43,921 nucleotides of DNA from Nitrosomonadales bacterium. GTDB taxonomy: Bacteria > Pseudomonadota > Gammaproteobacteria > Burkholderiales > Gallionellaceae. The first letter of the stretch is position 1; each line of letters begins with the position of its first letter. The translations under genes and the position numbers were made by a program. Location of the stretch: contig JACREB010000009.1 in assembly GCA_016218475.1 (NCBI GenBank), positions 1 to 43,921 on the forward strand, written 5' to 3'. The notes under the pieces were generated by a model. That model worked only from the letters and a program-made list of their open reading frames with translations, was not told the origin of the DNA and ran no database searches. This document shows positions 9,776-22,488 of this stretch, in pieces.

Positions 9776-11671
9776 TCAAGGGCGCGCTGTCTCCGCCTCA
9801 GGCAATGTAATCTTTATAGCCGCCTGCTGTTTGGCGTCGGACAGATAAGCCTGAAACATTTCCTCGCCGCTCACCTGGCGCAATTGTTGCGCATAGCGCG
9901 CGCGTTTTGTTTCATCGGGTTTTGCGCCATCCTTGACAGCGTCAATACGCGCCAGCACATAACCGTTTTGCGCCGATTCCGCCCCGACAAACTGCGGCAG
10001 CCTGGCTGCATCCGCCTGAAATATTTTTCGTGCCATTTCCTTATCCAACGAGCCATGTTGCGCGCGGGTAATGGTCTGGGGAGCAGCCCAATTCAATGCG
10101 GGCTTATCGCCGCGCTGTAATTGTTCCAGCAGCGTTTTGCCTTGCTTGGCGGCCAGCTCCAATGCCTGCTGGCGCAACAGTTTCTGGCGGATCGCCTCCT
10201 GCACTTCGTCGAGCGGACGCACGGCGGCCGGCTTATATTCCAGAACGCGCGCGGCAACCAGTGTATTCGCCGCCACCTCGATCGCTGCCGTGTTACGCTT
10301 ATTTTTTACGGCCTCGTCAGTAAAAATTGCCTGCAACATTTTTGCCGTCCACGGCTCGCCTGCATCCTCCCCCTTAACCAGCCAGCCGCTCTGCTCCACC
10401 TTCACACCGGCAAGGTCGGACGCCGGTTTCAGGGTGTCGCTTTGTTCATATACAGTATTGCTGAATTTTTCCGCAAGCTCGGCAAATCTGTCGGCAGCTT
10501 TTTGCTGGCGCAGCTTGTTCTCGATACCTGCGCGAGCCTCATCGGATGACAGGATTCTGGCGGGCTTGATTGCGGCCATCTTGATGATGTGATATCCGAA
10601 ATCCGATTTCACCAGGCCGCTGATTTCGCCCTGTTTAAGCGCAAAGGCAGCTTCTTCAAACGGTTTGACCATCATGCCGCGACCAAAAAATTCAAGGTTG
10701 CCCCCGTTTGCGGCGGAGCCCGTATCTTGCGAATTCAGTTTAGCCAATTCGGCAAACTTGGCGGGGTTCTGCCTCGCTTGTTGCAGCAGCCGCTCAGCCT
10801 TCGCCCTGGCCGCATCCTGTTCGGCTTGCGGCGCTGCAGCGGTTACGGCAATCAGGATATGTGCCGCCTGACGCTGTTCCGGTGTGCCGAAATCGCCTTG
10901 ATGCGCCTCATAATATTGGCGCACTTCTTCCGGCGCAACTCCGGCTTTACCCGATAATGTATCTGCGGAAAACTTCACATATTCGACCTTGGCCTGCTCG
11001 GGGCTATGAAATTCTTTCTGGTTCTGTCCGTAGTATTTTTTAATGTCGGCTTCGTCTGCCCTGCTTTGCGTGACAAAAGGTTGAAACGATATGCTCGACA
11101 CGCTTACCATACGCTGCTGATCGTTCAAACGGATAATATTGCTGGCGACGCCGTTCGAGACAAATCCATTTTGCGCATAGGCGTCGCGCATCTGCTGCCC
11201 GAGCAAATCATCACGCAAACGCGCCTCGAACATCAACGGCGACATTCCCTGGCTTGCCAGCGCGGCTTCGTAAAGTTTCTTGTCAAACTTTCCATCGTTC
11301 CGGAAGGCTTCAATACCCAGTATAACGTGCGCCATCTGCTCATCGGTGACGGTTAAACCAATAGACTTGGCGCGCTCTACCAGCAAACGCTGCGCGACCA
11401 GATTGTCTATCGCCGCACGCTTCATTTCCGGATCGCCGAGCATCGTCTCATCAAATTTCGCCCCCAGCATTTGACGCAAACGATCCTGTTGCTTGCGCAA
11501 TGCATTTTCAAATTCCTGCTTGGGAATTTTTGCGCCGTTTACCGTGGCAACCACTTCTGCCGTATTCCCGGACCGGTTATATGAATCTACTCCCCAGAAC
11601 GCAAACGGCAAAATGATAAGCGCCAAAACAATCTGCACCAGTCGTTTTTTTTCATGGACAAAATCAAACAT
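9776..11671 (-). CDS. ppiD: SurA N-terminal domain peptidylprolyl isomerase PpiD
   Basis: [35 protein letters not shown]..., parvulin domain [12 protein letters not shown]...[22 protein letters not shown]...[10 protein letters not shown]. Confidence 0.93.
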   Translation of the reverse strand: MFDFVHEKKRLVQIVLALIILPFAFWGVDSYNRSGNTAEVVATVNGAKIPKQEFENALRKQQDRLRQMLGAKFDETMLGDPEMKRAAIDNLVAQRLLVERAKSIGLTVTDEQMAHVILGIEAFRNDGKFDKKLYEAALASQGMSPLMFEARLRDDLLGQQMRDAYAQNGFVSNGVASNIIRLNDQQRMVSVSSISFQPFVTQSRADEADIKKYYGQNQKEFHSPEQAKVEYVKFSADTLSGKAGVAPEEVRQYYEAHQGDFGTPEQRQAAHILIAVTAAAPQAEQDAARAKAERLLQQARQNPAKFAELAKLNSQDTGSAANGGNLEFFGRGMMVKPFEEAAFALKQGEISGLVKSDFGYHIIKMAAIKPARILSSDEARAGIENKLRQQKAADRFAELAEKFSNTVYEQSDTLKPASDLAGVKVEQSGWLVKGEDAGEPWTAKMLQAIFTDEAVKNKRNTAAIEVAANTLVAARVLEYKPAAVRPLDEVQEAIRQKLLRQQALELAAKQGKTLLEQLQRGDKPALNWAAPQTITRAQHGSLDKEMARKIFQADAARLPQFVGAESAQNGYVLARIDAVKDGAKPDETKRARYAQQLRQVSGEEMFQAYLSDAKQQAAIKITLPEAETARP

Positions 11672-11700
11672 GGCGATAACACCCGGCTATTGAACAAATG

Positions 11701-11725
11701 AAAAAAAGGCGAACTCGCGTTCGCC
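11701..11725 (-). terminator. Rho-independent terminator after tRNA-Asp
   Basis: Minus strand: GGCGAACGCGAGTTCGCC hairpin followed by a run of 7 T. Confidence 0.85.
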
Positions 11726-11734
11726 TTGATTATT

Positions 11735-11811
11735 TGGCGGAGTGGACGGGACTCGAACCCGCGACCCCCGGCGTGACAGGCCGGTATTCTAACCAACTGA
11801 ACTACCACTCC
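11735..11811 (-). tRNA. tRNA-Asp (GTC)
   Basis: Minus strand GGAGTGGTAGTTCAGTTGGTTAGAATACCGGCCTGTCACGCCGGGGGTCGCGGGTTCGAGTCCCGTCCACTCCGCCA. Confidence 0.97.
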
Positions 11812-11822
11812 AGAAACCATAG

Positions 11823-11898
11823 TGGTGGGTGCTGACGGGTTCGAACCGCCGACATTCGCCTTGTAAGGGCGACGCTCTACCAACTGAGCTAAGCACCC
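11823..11898 (-). tRNA. tRNA-Val (TAC)
   Basis: Minus strand GGGTGCTTAGCTCAGTTGGTAGAGCGTCGCCCTTACAAGGCGAATGTCGGCGGTTCGAACCCGTCAGCACCCACCA. Confidence 0.97.
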
Positions 11899-11909
11899 TG
11901 CAAAGCTTT

Positions 11910-12182
11910 TCAGTTTACAGCGTCTTTAAGTCCTTTGCCAGCCGAAAATTTTGGAACCTTGGCTGCCTTGATCTTGATCGTGGCGCCGGTACGGGGATTG
12001 CGGCCATTACGCGCAGCGCGCTTGCCAACTTTAAAAGTACCAAAACCGATCAAACTTACTGTATCGCCTTTTTTCAGCGCCTTCTTGATGGACTCTACAG
12101 TCGCATCCAGGGCACGCCCAGCAGCCGCCTTGGAAATTTCGGCGGTTTTTGCAATTGCATCAACCAGATCAGATTTATTCAC
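11910..12182 (-). CDS. hupB: DNA-binding protein HU
   Basis: [66 protein letters not shown]. Confidence 0.95.
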   Translation of the reverse strand: MNKSDLVDAIAKTAEISKAAAGRALDATVESIKKALKKGDTVSLIGFGTFKVGKRAARNGRNPRTGATIKIKAAKVPKFSAGKGLKDAVN

Positions 12183-12434
12183 GTATGTCTCCTTTGCGAG
12201 TGGTTAAAAAACAGGGTAAGCCCTGCAACGGCTTTATATCAAGGCTATACAGCTTTGGTCAAGCGATTACGATAATATTTTTATCTTGCGCCGCAACCAA
12301 CTAACTGCTACCAGAAATTTTTAGGCTCTGATATGGCTCAACCCTTCGCGTTTTCTGAGTAGAGCTTGCCATGCGGCAAAGCCGTAACCGCAGGGTGGGC
12401 TGTGCCCGCCATGTCGGGCCGCTCCGACAGGCTG

Positions 12435-14864
12435 CTAGTGCTTGGTTATTAGCGGCGCTTCCTGGACGCTGTCGGCTACCGGCAAGCTTGCAGCAAGCGC
12501 GGCGGTTTCAGACGATTCGGGCAAAGGCTCCGGTTTGCGCTCCAGAGCCAGTTCCAGCACCTGGTCTATCCATTTAACCGGATGGATGTCCAGCTTGTTT
12601 TTGATGTTGTCCGGGATTTCCGCAAGATCCTTGGTGTTTTCTTCCGGTATCAGAACCATCTTGATGCCTCCGCGTTGAGCCGCCAGCAGTTTCTCCTTCA
12701 AACCGCCGATCGGCAACACTTCGCCGCGCAAGGTAATTTCTCCGGTCATCGCCACATCCGCGCGCACCGGGATGCCCGTCAGCGCCGAGACCATCGCCGT
12801 ACACATACCTATGCCTGCGCTCGGCCCATCCTTGGGAATCGCGCCTTCCGGCAAATGGATATGCAGATCGTTTTTCTGATAAAACTCGCTGTCTATTCCC
12901 AATCTCTTGGCGCGGCTGCGCACCACGCTCAGCGCGGCCTGGATGGATTCCTGCATCACTTCGCCAAGCTTGCCGGTAGTGGTAGTCTTGCCTTTGCCCG
13001 GCAACACGGCGGTTTCGATAGTCAGCAATTCACCGCCGACCTCCGTCCACGCCAAACCGGTGACCTGCCCGACCTGGTTATTTTTTTCGGCAATCCCGTA
13101 TGAATAGCGGCGCACGCCGAGATATTTATCGAGATTGCGCGCATTGACCACGATTTTTTTACCGCGCTCTTTCAACGAAACGGATTTCACCACTTTGCGG
13201 CAAATCTTGGAAATTTCCCGCTCCATGCCGCGCACTCCCGCCTCGCGCACGTAGTAGCGCACGATGTCGCGCAATGCGCTTTCGGAAATATTGATCTCTT
13301 CCGGCTTCAGGCCATTATTCTTGATCGCCTTGGGCATCAGGTAACGCGTGGCGATGTTGATTTTCTCGTCTTCCATATAGCTGGATACATGGATAACTTC
13401 CATGCGGTCCAATAGCGCACCCGGAATATTCAACGTATTGGCTGTCGCAACGAACATCACGTCGGAAAGGTCATATTCCACTTCGACATAGTGGTCGACA
13501 AACGTGCTGTTCTGCTCGGGATCGAGCACTTCCAGCAGCGCGGAAGACGGGTCGCCGCGCATATCCATGCCCATCTTGTCCACTTCGTCGAGCAGGAACA
13601 GCGGGTTTTTCACCCCGACCTTGCTCATGTTCTGCAATATCTTGCCCGGCATGGAGCCGATATAGGTGCGGCGGTGGCCGCGAATCTCCGATTCGTCGCG
13701 TACCCCGCCCAGCGACATGCGCACGAATTTGCGGTTGGTGGCACGCGCGATGGATTGCCCCAGCGAAGTCTTGCCCACGCCCGGAGGGCCTACAAGACAA
13801 AGGATGGGACCCTTTAATTTGTTCACCCGTTGCTGGACGGCGAGATATTCCAGGATGCGTTCCTTGACTTTGTCGAGGCCGTAATGATCTTCTTCCAGCA
13901 CGACTTCGGCCTTTTTCAAATCGCCGCTGATCTTGGTTTTTTTCTTCCACGGCAAACCGATCAGCACGTCAATATAATTGCGCACCACTGTCGCCTCTGC
14001 GGACATCGGCGACATCAGGCGCAGCTTCTTGAGTTCCGCTTCTGCCTTGGTGCGCGCTTCTTTCGGCATGTGCGCGCCCTTGATTTTCTTATCCAGCTCA
14101 TCGAAGTCGGTGCCCTCCTCGCCTTCGCCCAACTCCTTCTGGATCGCCTTGACCTGTTCGTTCAGATAATACTCGCGCTGGCTCTTTTCCATCTGGCGCT
14201 TCACGCGGCCGCGTATGCGCTTCTCGACTTGCAGGATATCAATTTCGGCCTCCAGCAAACCGAGCAGGTGTTCGAGCCGTTTGCGCACGCCAAAAACCTC
14301 CAGCACTTCCTGCTTCTGCTCCAGTTTGAGCGGCAGATGGGCGGCGATGGTATCGACCAGGCGACCGGCATCATCGATGCCGGCCAGCGAGGTCAGGATT
14401 TCCGGGGGGATTTTCTTGTTGAGCTTCACATACTGGTCGAACTGGGCAATCAGCGCCCGGCGCATGGCCTCGGCTTCGCTGTCCGCTCCATCTTCGGCAG
14501 GAACGATTTCCACCTCGGCATCAAAATGGCTGCCCGAGTCAAACACGCGCAGCACGTTGACACGCTGCGTGCCTTCCACCAGCACCTTCACCGTGCCGTC
14601 GGGCAGTCTGAGCATTTGCAGGATATTCGCCATGCTGCCGATAGCGTACAAGTCTTCCTTCCCCGGCTCGTCCTTGGCGGCCGATTTTTGCGCGACCAGC
14701 ACGATGCCCTTCCCGGCTTCCATGGCAGACTCCAGCGCCTTGATTGACTTGGCGCGACCGACAAACAGCGGGATGACCATATGCGGAAACACCACGACAT
14801 CGCGCAATGGCAGCAGCGGGTGCAGGTTGACTGTAACAGCGTTTGAAATATCTTGTTCTGACAT
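12435..14864 (-). CDS. lon: ATP-dependent protease Lon
   Basis: [20 protein letters not shown]; Walker [16 protein letters not shown]; catalytic Ser region [11 protein letters not shown]. Confidence 0.98.
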   Translation of the reverse strand: MSEQDISNAVTVNLHPLLPLRDVVVFPHMVIPLFVGRAKSIKALESAMEAGKGIVLVAQKSAAKDEPGKEDLYAIGSMANILQMLRLPDGTVKVLVEGTQRVNVLRVFDSGSHFDAEVEIVPAEDGADSEAEAMRRALIAQFDQYVKLNKKIPPEILTSLAGIDDAGRLVDTIAAHLPLKLEQKQEVLEVFGVRKRLEHLLGLLEAEIDILQVEKRIRGRVKRQMEKSQREYYLNEQVKAIQKELGEGEEGTDFDELDKKIKGAHMPKEARTKAEAELKKLRLMSPMSAEATVVRNYIDVLIGLPWKKKTKISGDLKKAEVVLEEDHYGLDKVKERILEYLAVQQRVNKLKGPILCLVGPPGVGKTSLGQSIARATNRKFVRMSLGGVRDESEIRGHRRTYIGSMPGKILQNMSKVGVKNPLFLLDEVDKMGMDMRGDPSSALLEVLDPEQNSTFVDHYVEVEYDLSDVMFVATANTLNIPGALLDRMEVIHVSSYMEDEKINIATRYLMPKAIKNNGLKPEEINISESALRDIVRYYVREAGVRGMEREISKICRKVVKSVSLKERGKKIVVNARNLDKYLGVRRYSYGIAEKNNQVGQVTGLAWTEVGGELLTIETAVLPGKGKTTTTGKLGEVMQESIQAALSVVRSRAKRLGIDSEFYQKNDLHIHLPEGAIPKDGPSAGIGMCTAMVSALTGIPVRADVAMTGEITLRGEVLPIGGLKEKLLAAQRGGIKMVLIPEENTKDLAEIPDNIKNKLDIHPVKWIDQVLELALERKPEPLPESSETAALAASLPVADSVQEAPLITKH

Positions 14865-14964
14865 GGCGGCAACCTATTTGTTAACTGGAAAATTAGATGG
14901 GGATGGCTCAAAAAAATTCAAGCATCCTTTGAACAAGGTGAAAAACAAGCGGTTGGAAACTTAA

Positions 14965-16215
14965 TCAGGCCGCTTTTGGCGTATCAGCATAAATAACGAG
15001 AGGCTTGATTTCCCCCGTCGCGTTTGCTTCGTCCAATACCACTTTGCTGACATTTTCTGTCGAGGGCAGGTCAAACATCACATCCAGCAATATATTTTCG
15101 AGTATCGAGCGCAGCCCGCGCGCGCCGGTCTTGCGCGCCAAGGCTTTTTTGGCGACGGCCAGCAACACGCCATCGCGGAATTCCAGTTCCACGCCTTCCA
15201 TCGCAAACAGCTTCTGGTATTGCTTGGTCAGCGCGTTCTTCGGCTCGGTCAAGATTTGCACCAAAGCGGCCTCGTCCAATTCCTCAAGCGTCGCCACGAC
15301 CGGCAAACGCCCGACAAATTCCGGGATCAGGCCGAATTTGATCAAGTCTTCCGGCTCCACCTCGCGCAAGGTTTCGCCGATCTTGCGGTCCTCCTTGCTG
15401 TTGATGGTTGCACCGAAGCCGATGCTGGCCTTCTCGGAACGGTTGCGGATGACTTTTTCCAACCCGTCAAATGCCCCGCCGCAAATAAACAGGATGTTGG
15501 TGGTATCCACCTGCAAAAATTCCGTATTCGGATGCTTGCGCCCGCCCTGCGGAGGAATCGAGGCCTTGGTGCCTTCGATCAGCTTGAGCAGCGCCTGCTG
15601 CACGCCTTCGCCGGACACGTCGCGGGTAATCGAAGGGTTATCCGACTTGCGGGAAATCTTGTCGATTTCGTCGATATACACGATGCCGCGCTGCGCCCTC
15701 TCGGCGTCATAGTCGCAGGTCTGCAACAGTTTCTGGATGATGTTTTCGACATCCTCGCCGACATAGCCCGCCTCGGTCAGCGTGGTGGCGTCGGCCATCA
15801 CGAACGGCACATCCAGCAGGCGCGCCAGCGTTTGCGCCAGCAAGGTCTTGCCGGAACCGGTCGGCCCGACCAGCAGGATATTGCTCTTGGCCAATTCCAC
15901 GCCGTCCTTGTCGTTGCTCTTGAGGCGTTTGTAATGGTTGTAAACCGCTACCGACAGGATTCGCTTGGCCTGCTCCTGGCCGATCACATAGTCATCCAGC
16001 GCCGCGCAGATTTTTTTGGGCACCGGCAAGTCCGTCTTGTCGGCCTTGATCTGGTCGCCCTGCGTTTCCTCCCGCATGATGTCGTTGCACAGGGTGATGC
16101 ACTCGTCGCATACGAACACGGACGGACCCGCAATCAGCTTGCGCACCTCATGTTGACTCTTGCCGCAAAATGAGCAGTAGAGCAATTTATCACCCGATTT
16201 TTTATCGCCAGCCAT
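14965..16215 (-). CDS. clpX: ATP-dependent Clp protease ATP-binding subunit ClpX
   Basis: Zinc finger [44 protein letters not shown]. Confidence 0.98.
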   Translation of the reverse strand: MAGDKKSGDKLLYCSFCGKSQHEVRKLIAGPSVFVCDECITLCNDIMREETQGDQIKADKTDLPVPKKICAALDDYVIGQEQAKRILSVAVYNHYKRLKSNDKDGVELAKSNILLVGPTGSGKTLLAQTLARLLDVPFVMADATTLTEAGYVGEDVENIIQKLLQTCDYDAERAQRGIVYIDEIDKISRKSDNPSITRDVSGEGVQQALLKLIEGTKASIPPQGGRKHPNTEFLQVDTTNILFICGGAFDGLEKVIRNRSEKASIGFGATINSKEDRKIGETLREVEPEDLIKFGLIPEFVGRLPVVATLEELDEAALVQILTEPKNALTKQYQKLFAMEGVELEFRDGVLLAVAKKALARKTGARGLRSILENILLDVMFDLPSTENVSKVVLDEANATGEIKPLVIYADTPKAA

Positions 16216-16260
16216 CGTAGCTAACCTTCCGTCACGTTATCGGTAAACCAACCGTTTTCT

Positions 16261-16872
16261 TTAGGTGCGTTTTTCCAGCACCTTATCCACCAGCCCGTAC
16301 TTTACGGCATCTTCCGCGCTCAGGAAATTATCGCGATCCGTGTCACGCTCTATGGTTTCAACAGGTTGCCCGGTATGGTGCGCCAGCATTTGGTTGAGTT
16401 TCTGTTTCAGATACAGAATCTCGCGCGCGTGGATTTCAATATCCGAAGCCTGGCCGCGGAAACCACCCATCGGCTGATGGATCATCACGCGTGAACTGGG
16501 CAGGCAGAAACGCTTGCCTTTCTCGCCCGCCGTCAGCAGGAACGCGCCCATGCTGGCGGCCTGCCCCACGCACAGCGTGCTGACGTTTGGCTTGATGAAT
16601 TGCATGGTGTCGTAAACCGCCATGCCGGCCGTGACGGAACCGCCCGGTGAATTGATATAGAAATGTATGTCCTTGTCCGGATTTTCGGATTCCAGGAACA
16701 GCATCTGCGCGACGATCAGATTTGCGCTGTGGTCGTTGACCTCCCCCACCAGGAACACCACGCGCTCCTTCAGCAGGCGGGAATAAATGTCGTAAGCCCG
16801 TTCACCTCGCCCGCTGGTTTCGATAACCATCGGGATCAGGCCGATATTTTGCGGCTCCTCATAATGCATCAT
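16261..16872 (-). CDS. clpP: ATP-dependent Clp protease proteolytic subunit
   Basis: [66 protein letters not shown]. Confidence 0.98.
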   Translation of the reverse strand: MMHYEEPQNIGLIPMVIETSGRGERAYDIYSRLLKERVVFLVGEVNDHSANLIVAQMLFLESENPDKDIHFYINSPGGSVTAGMAVYDTMQFIKPNVSTLCVGQAASMGAFLLTAGEKGKRFCLPSSRVMIHQPMGGFRGQASDIEIHAREILYLKQKLNQMLAHHTGQPVETIERDTDRDNFLSAEDAVKYGLVDKVLEKRT

Positions 16873-18169
16873 GTTTCCCCATCAATTCGTTAAAGGACAC
16901 AGCCTTGTCTGTCGTCCTTGCCTGCCCCATCGCCCAATTTACAATATTCTCTTCCAGCACCAGGTTCTCGACCTCCTGCAACTTGGAAGAATCCTTGTAG
17001 AACCAGCGTACCACATCCTCGGGCTGGTCAAAGCTTTGCGCATAATCTTCCACCGATACCCGCACCTGCTCGGGCTTGGCCTTCAAATCATATTTCTGCG
17101 CCATATCCGTAAAAATCAAGCCGAGCTTGACGCGTCTTTCGGCGCGTTCCAGAAACAGTTCGGGCGACAATGGCATATCTTCCAGCTTCATCCCGCGCGA
17201 TTCCACGTCCTTTGCGGCTTGCTGCATCAGATTTTGCGCTTCCCATTTCACCAAAGCCTTGGGCACATCGAATCGCGACACTTTCAGCAACATCTCCGTC
17301 GTCGCCTCCTTATTGCGCAGTTTCACGCGACGCTCCATCTCGCGTTGCAAATTGGTGCGGATTTCGCTTTCCAGCTTGCCGACATCGCCGTCCTCAATAC
17401 CGACGGATTCGGCAAACGCAGAATCCACTTCCGGCAGCTTCGGCGCATCTACACCATGCAGCGTGACGGTGAAAGTCACCAGCTTGCCCGCCACATCCTT
17501 GCCGTGATAGGTTTCCGGAAAAGTCATGTCAAACGGCTTTGTTTCGCCCGCCATCATGCCAACGATGGCCGCTTCAAAATCAGACAGCATGCGCCCCGCG
17601 CCCAGCACGAAATAATGCCCCTTGGCTTCGCCGCCCTGAAAAATCTCGCCATTCAGCCTGCCGGAAAAATCAATCCGCACCTGATCCCCGGTTTGCGCGG
17701 CGCGCTCCACCGGTTCATAGATAGCGCGTTGCTTGCGTAGCGCCATAATGGTGTTTTCCACATCGGCCTGGCCCAACTCGAACACCGTACGTTCCATCAC
17801 CTCGCCGCCAATGTCGCCCAGCGCCACTTCCGGATATATCTCAAAAGTTGCGCTGTATTCGATCTGCTCGGCACTCAAATCGCCGGTCTTGATCTCAAAT
17901 TTCGGATTTCCCGCCACCCTGAGATTATTGAGCTGCGCAGCTTCTTCAAACGAGCGTTGCAACGCGTCGCCCAAGGCTTCCTGATGCGCTTGCGCACCAT
18001 AGTGCTGCTCAAGAATTTTGGGGGGAATCTTGCCTGGGCGAAAGCCGGGAATTTTCACGTTGCGCCCGATCTTTCTCAGGCGGGCCGACACCTCGCTACG
18101 AATGGCTTGCTGCGGTATGGATGCATTAAGGCGACGCTCTAACGCACTCACAGTTTCTACGCTGGACAT
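16859..18169 (-). CDS. tig: Trigger factor
   Basis: [57 protein letters not shown]; tig-clpP-clpX-lon synteny. Confidence 0.96.
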   Translation of the reverse strand: MSSVETVSALERRLNASIPQQAIRSEVSARLRKIGRNVKIPGFRPGKIPPKILEQHYGAQAHQEALGDALQRSFEEAAQLNNLRVAGNPKFEIKTGDLSAEQIEYSATFEIYPEVALGDIGGEVMERTVFELGQADVENTIMALRKQRAIYEPVERAAQTGDQVRIDFSGRLNGEIFQGGEAKGHYFVLGAGRMLSDFEAAIVGMMAGETKPFDMTFPETYHGKDVAGKLVTFTVTLHGVDAPKLPEVDSAFAESVGIEDGDVGKLESEIRTNLQREMERRVKLRNKEATTEMLLKVSRFDVPKALVKWEAQNLMQQAAKDVESRGMKLEDMPLSPELFLERAERRVKLGLIFTDMAQKYDLKAKPEQVRVSVEDYAQSFDQPEDVVRWFYKDSSKLQEVENLVLEENIVNWAMGQARTTDKAVSFNELMGKHDAL

Positions 18170-18904
18170 ACTGTATTTCCCCGGTTTGAAGTTGAATTTG
18201 TGACCGATGCGGAAGGGGAAACCTGAATCAATCTACAACATCATGATTAAATTCAGTTGTTTTTGGCAACAATATCTCTTGTTTCCATCCTTCCACTGCT
18301 CGGGCGAATTGTATCATGGCTTGATATTTGAATCCGCAGGTTCCACAACATTATTCGCTTTGGGGGTGTCACCGTTTGGCTGGCCTCCGACCAGTTGTGC
18401 AGCAAGCGGCTCAAGGCCGCCCCGCCTTTGTGGTTGCCGCACTACGATCGCCCCATTTCACCGGAAACGCGATCCCTGCCCGACACCATCTCGGCGGCCA
18501 GCATTGACCGCCTGCTCAAGCCGATCCGCGCGAAGGTGGCGCGCAAAGGGCTGTCCGGCACCAAGCCCGGCACCTTGTTGAAGAAGCATATTCCCATTCA
18601 GGCCGGAACATGGGATGTGACGCAGCCAGGATTCATCGGGGCCGATACCGTGGCGCATTGCGGCAACAGCCTGGCAAGAAACTTCGTCTGGAGCCCGACC
18701 ATGGCCGACATCTGTTCCACCTGGACAGAGTGCCGCGCCACATGGAACAAGGGCGGCCATGGCGTGATGACCCAGATCAAATCCATCCAGAAGGCGCTCC
18801 CGTTCGCCATCAAGGGATTCGATTGCGACAACGGGGGCGAATTCCTGAACTGGCATCTACAGCGATATTTCCAGAACCGAAAACAGCCGATCCAGTTCAC
18901 GCGC

Positions 18905-19164
18905 TCTTACTGTGTCACAAAGCGATCAAGGGATGCAGTGCAAGGCAAAATCGGGCGAAAAAGCGGAGTTTACATGTAGTAAATGAGCATTTTGAGCCTG
19001 ATTTTAACCCAGATTGTTCATTAGAACAACACCTCATTGAAAAATAAGGAAAATCTCTAATGGATTCCATTAGAAACCCATTCAAAACAGGCGTTTTATG
19101 GCCTAATGGACAATCTGGGTTTAACGCCGCAATGCGCCCTTCAGCGCTTTGTGACACAGTAAGA
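18905..19164 (+). repeat. Element A copy 2 (short variant), carrying nested element B
   Basis: Starts TCTTACTGTGTCACAAAGCG and ends CGCTTTGTGACACAGTAAGA; lacks 48 bp present in copies 1 and 3 and contains a 117-bp insertion (112-bp B plus 5-bp duplication). Confidence 0.9.
19008..19119 (+). repeat. Element B copy 1, 112-bp MITE-like, nested in element A
   Basis: TIR CCCAGATTGTTCATTAG / CTAATGGACAATCTGGG; flanked by TTTAA (19003-19007, 19120-19124). Confidence 0.92.
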
Positions 19165-19615
19165 ATAAGCGCCCCTACCACTCCAACGACAACGCGCATG
19201 TCGAGCAAAAGAACTGGTCATGCGTCCGGCAGTTGTTCGGCTATGACCGCTTCGATAATCCCAGATTGGTCAATCTGATGAACGACCTCTATGCAAACGA
19301 GTTCAGCCTGTTTACCAATTTCTTCCAGCCCACCCAGAAACTCGCTTCCAAGGCCCGCGATGGCAGCAAGCGGATCAGGAAACACGGCAAGCCCGCAACC
19401 CCCGCCCAACGTTTGATGGATCATCCAGATGTGCCAAAAACCACCAAAGATAAACTGCGGCAACAGCTCGGCTCACTCAATCCATTTGAGCTTCGGAGGC
19501 AAATCCGGCGTAAACTGAAGGCCATCTTCAACATCCTTCGGCAACCTCCAAACCTGATGCAACTTACCATCCCTTCGGTAACCTTTTATCTTGAGGCGAC
19601 GCGTAGGTATTGGCC

Positions 19616-20503
19616 TTAGGTTGGAAAAATTCCAGTGGACAGATACCGATCCCCACGGTCGCACACGATGAACGCGATGGTCGCGTTCTCGGCCTGTTGC
19701 GAGATGCGTAGCGCCACGGCCAGCGCGCCGCCGGAGGAGATACCACAGAAGATGCCTTCCTCGCGCGCCAAGCGGCGCGTCATTTCTTCCGCATCCCGCT
19801 GGCTCACCTGTTCCAGCCTATCCACATTTTTGCCGTCGTAGATTTTCGGCAGATAGGCCGGTGACCATTTGCGGATGCCGGGAATTTGCGCACCCTCTTC
19901 CGGCTGCACGCCGATGATCTGGATGCCGGGATTTTTTTCCTTGAAAAAACGCGAGCAGCCCATGATGGTGCCGGTGGTGCCCATGCTGCTGACGAAGTGG
20001 GTGAGCTTGCCTTGCGTGTCGCGCCAGATTTCCGGCGCGGTGCCTTCGTAATGCGATAGCGGATTATCGGGATTGGCGAACTGGTCGAGGATGACGCCCC
20101 GGCCTTCGGCACGCAGTTTTTCCGCCGTGTCGCGCGCCAGTTCCATGCTGCCTTCTTTCGATGTCAGCACCAGTTCCGCACCGAACGCATGCATGGTCTG
20201 GCGGCGTTCCATGCTCTGGTTGTCCGGCATCACCAGAACCATTTTATAGCCGCGCACCGCCGCCGCCATCGCCAGCGCGATGCCGGTGTTGCCGCTGGTC
20301 GCCTCGATCAGCGTATCGCCCGGCCTGATGTCGCCGCGCGCTTCGGCACGCACGATCATGGACAGCGCCGGGCGATCCTTCACCGAACCGGCGGGATTGT
20401 TGCCTTCCAGCTTGGCGAGCAGCACGTTGCCGGTGTCGCCGGGAATGCGTTTGAGTTTAACTAACGGCGTGTTGCCGACGAAATTCTCTATGGATGGATA
20501 CAT
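19616..20503 (-). CDS. cysM: Cysteine synthase B
   Basis: IENFVGNTPLVKLKRIPG...LEGNNPAGSVKDRPALSMI...EATSGNTGIALAMAAAVRGYKMVL; start at MYPS. Confidence 0.94.
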   Translation of the reverse strand: MYPSIENFVGNTPLVKLKRIPGDTGNVLLAKLEGNNPAGSVKDRPALSMIVRAEARGDIRPGDTLIEATSGNTGIALAMAAAVRGYKMVLVMPDNQSMERRQTMHAFGAELVLTSKEGSMELARDTAEKLRAEGRGVILDQFANPDNPLSHYEGTAPEIWRDTQGKLTHFVSSMGTTGTIMGCSRFFKEKNPGIQIIGVQPEEGAQIPGIRKWSPAYLPKIYDGKNVDRLEQVSQRDAEEMTRRLAREEGIFCGISSGGALAVALRISQQAENATIAFIVCDRGDRYLSTGIFPT

Positions 20504-20504
20504 T

Positions 20505-21503
20505 TCAGGGAGCCGTTTTAAGCATCTGCTCCACATACTTCGCCACACCCTGCTCGACGTTCAGGAACGGCTCGGCATAGCCGCTATTGCGTAGCGCGCC
20601 GATGTCGGCCTGGGTGTAGCTCTGATATTTGCCGCGCAATGCATTCGGGAACGGGATGTATTCGATCAAGCCCTGCTGTTGCAGTTCGGCGAGGCTTAAC
20701 GCGGGCTTCGCTTCGGCGTTGCGCAACGCATTGACGGTCGCCACCGCCACGTCGTTGAAGCTCTGCGCCTGCCCGGTGCCGAGGTTGAAGATGCCGGATT
20801 TGTGGGGGTTGTCGAGAAAGTGCATGTTCACCTTGACCGCATCTTCCACCGAGACGAAGTCGCGCAGTTGTCCGCCGTTGGCGTAGCCGTCACAACCCTC
20901 GAACAGCTTCACCTTGCCTTCGGCGCGATACTGGTTGAAGAAGTGGAACGCGACCGAGGCCATGCGCCCCTTGTGCGCCTCGCGCGGGCCGTACACGTTG
21001 AAGTAGCGCAGGCCGACGATCTGCGCGTTGCGCTTGTGCCAGCGGCGCCGCACGATCTGGTCGAACAGGAATTTTGAATAGGCGTACACATTCAGCGGGG
21101 CTTCGTATTCGCGGCTTTCCTTGAACGTCTTGCCGCCGCCGTACACCGAGGCGGACGAGGCATACAGGAACGGTATTTCCTCGTTCTGGCAGTAGTTCAG
21201 CAGATCCAGCGAATACTGGTAGTTATTGTCCATCATGTAGCGTCCATCGGTTTCCATCGTGTTGGAGCACGCACCCTGATGCAGCACCGCATTGACCAGC
21301 CCGTCGAAAAAACCGTCCTGCAATTTTTTCAGGAAGTCTTCCTTGTCGAGATAGTCGGCGATTTCGCAATCGGCCAAATTCCTGAACTTGTCGGCATTTT
21401 TTAAGTTATCTACCGCGATAACGTCGTGCTCGCCGCGCTCGTTGAGCGCCTTGACCAGGTTGGAGCCGATAAACCCGGCGGCTCCGGTAACGATGTAATA
21501 CAT
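20505..21503 (-). CDS. hldD: ADP-glyceromanno-heptose 6-epimerase
   Basis: [57 protein letters not shown]. Confidence 0.95.
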   Translation of the reverse strand: MYYIVTGAAGFIGSNLVKALNERGEHDVIAVDNLKNADKFRNLADCEIADYLDKEDFLKKLQDGFFDGLVNAVLHQGACSNTMETDGRYMMDNNYQYSLDLLNYCQNEEIPFLYASSASVYGGGKTFKESREYEAPLNVYAYSKFLFDQIVRRRWHKRNAQIVGLRYFNVYGPREAHKGRMASVAFHFFNQYRAEGKVKLFEGCDGYANGGQLRDFVSVEDAVKVNMHFLDNPHKSGIFNLGTGQAQSFNDVAVATVNALRNAEAKPALSLAELQQQGLIEYIPFPNALRGKYQSYTQADIGALRNSGYAEPFLNVEQGVAKYVEQMLKTAP

Positions 21504-21521
21504 ATTTTTCCCTCTCCCCAA

Positions 21522-21544
21522 CCCTCTCCCGCAAGGGGAGGGGG
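21522..21544. repeat. GC-rich CCCTCTCCC/GGGGAGGGG palindrome upstream of hldD
   Basis: ccctctcccgcaaggggaggggg between rfaE1 and hldD; similar motifs at 24611, 24645 and 38334. Confidence 0.6.
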
Positions 21545-21546
21545 CA

Positions 21547-22488
21547 TCAATGTCCCATATCCTGAATAATTTCCTCGCGGCTGACCACCGCCGTGCCCAG
21601 CTTGCCGACCACGATACCCGCCGCGCGGTTGGCGATGCGCACCGCATCGGGCAAATCCGCGCCACTCGCCAGCATCACCGCCAGCGCGGCGATCACGGTA
21701 TCGCCCGCGCCACTGACATCGAACACTTCGCGGGTCTGCGTCGGCTCGTGCAGCGCTTCGTTGGCGCGATACAGACTCATGCCGTCCTCGCTGCGCGTGA
21801 CCAGCAGCGCGTCGAGCTGCAATCCGGTGCGCAGCTTTTCCGCCTTGCTGTTGAATTCCGCATCGGTCTTCCAACTGCCCGCCACTTCGCGGAATTCGCT
21901 GCGGTTCGGTGTGAGCAGCGTCGCGCCGCGATAGCGCGCGTAATCGTCGCCCTTGGGATCGACCAGCACCGGCTTGTCTGCCGCGCGCGCCAGCCGGATC
22001 ATCTCGGCGATATGCGCCAGCCCGCCCTTGCCGTAATCGGATAGGATCACCACATCCGCTTCCGGCAATTTAACGCGAAAATCCGCCAGCTTCGTATTCA
22101 ACACCTCATGGCTGGGCTGAGTCTCGAAATCGATGCGCAGCAACTGCTGCTGCCGTGCGACGGCGCGCAATTTGATCGTGGTCGAAATACTGCTGTCGCG
22201 ATGCAGCAGCGCACTGATATTTCCATACTGATTAAGCAATTTCTCAAGGCACGCGCCCGCCTCATCTTCGCCGACTACCGACAGCAAGGTGGCTTGCGCG
22301 CCGAGCGCGGCGATATTGCGCGCCACGTTGGCCGCCCCGCCGGGCCGCTCTTCGATGCGCTCGACCTTGAGCACCGGCACCGGGGCTTCCGGCGAGATGC
22401 GGCAGACATCGCCGAACCAGTAGCGATCCAGCATCACGTCGCCGACCACCAATATTTTTGCATTTTTAAATTCTGGCAATACGCTCAT
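21547..22488 (-). CDS. rfaE1: D-glycero-beta-D-manno-heptose-7-phosphate kinase
   Basis: [71 protein letters not shown]. Confidence 0.95.
   Translation of the reverse strand: MSVLPEFKNAKILVVGDVMLDRYWFGDVCRISPEAPVPVLKVERIEERPGGAANVARNIAALGAQATLLSVVGEDEAGACLEKLLNQYGNISALLHRDSSISTTIKLRAVARQQQLLRIDFETQPSHEVLNTKLADFRVKLPEADVVILSDYGKGGLAHIAEMIRLARAADKPVLVDPKGDDYARYRGATLLTPNRSEFREVAGSWKTDAEFNSKAEKLRTGLQLDALLVTRSEDGMSLYRANEALHEPTQTREVFDVSGAGDTVIAALAVMLASGADLPDAVRIANRAAGIVVGKLGTAVVSREEIIQDMGH

Larger units (their letters stand above)
18360..19619 (+). pseudogene. Degenerate DDE-type transposase/integrase, 5'-truncated and interrupted by element A
   Basis: Left part ...DQLCSKRLKAAPPLWLPHYDRP...KGFDCDNGGEFLNWHLQRYFQNRKQPIQFTRS; right part RPYHSNDNAHVEQKNWSCVRQLFGYDRFDNPRLVNLMNDLY..., separated by 18905-19164. 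Confidence 0.85.

Noticed and set aside
13830-14747. 305-aa ORF antisense to lon (and other long antisense ORFs such as 15220-16173, 16871-17740, 23279-24403, 30805-31740, 31762-33222, 33428-34444)
   Set aside because: Antisense to well-supported genes in high-GC DNA; compositions rich in His/Gln/Arg/Leu are typical of spurious frames.
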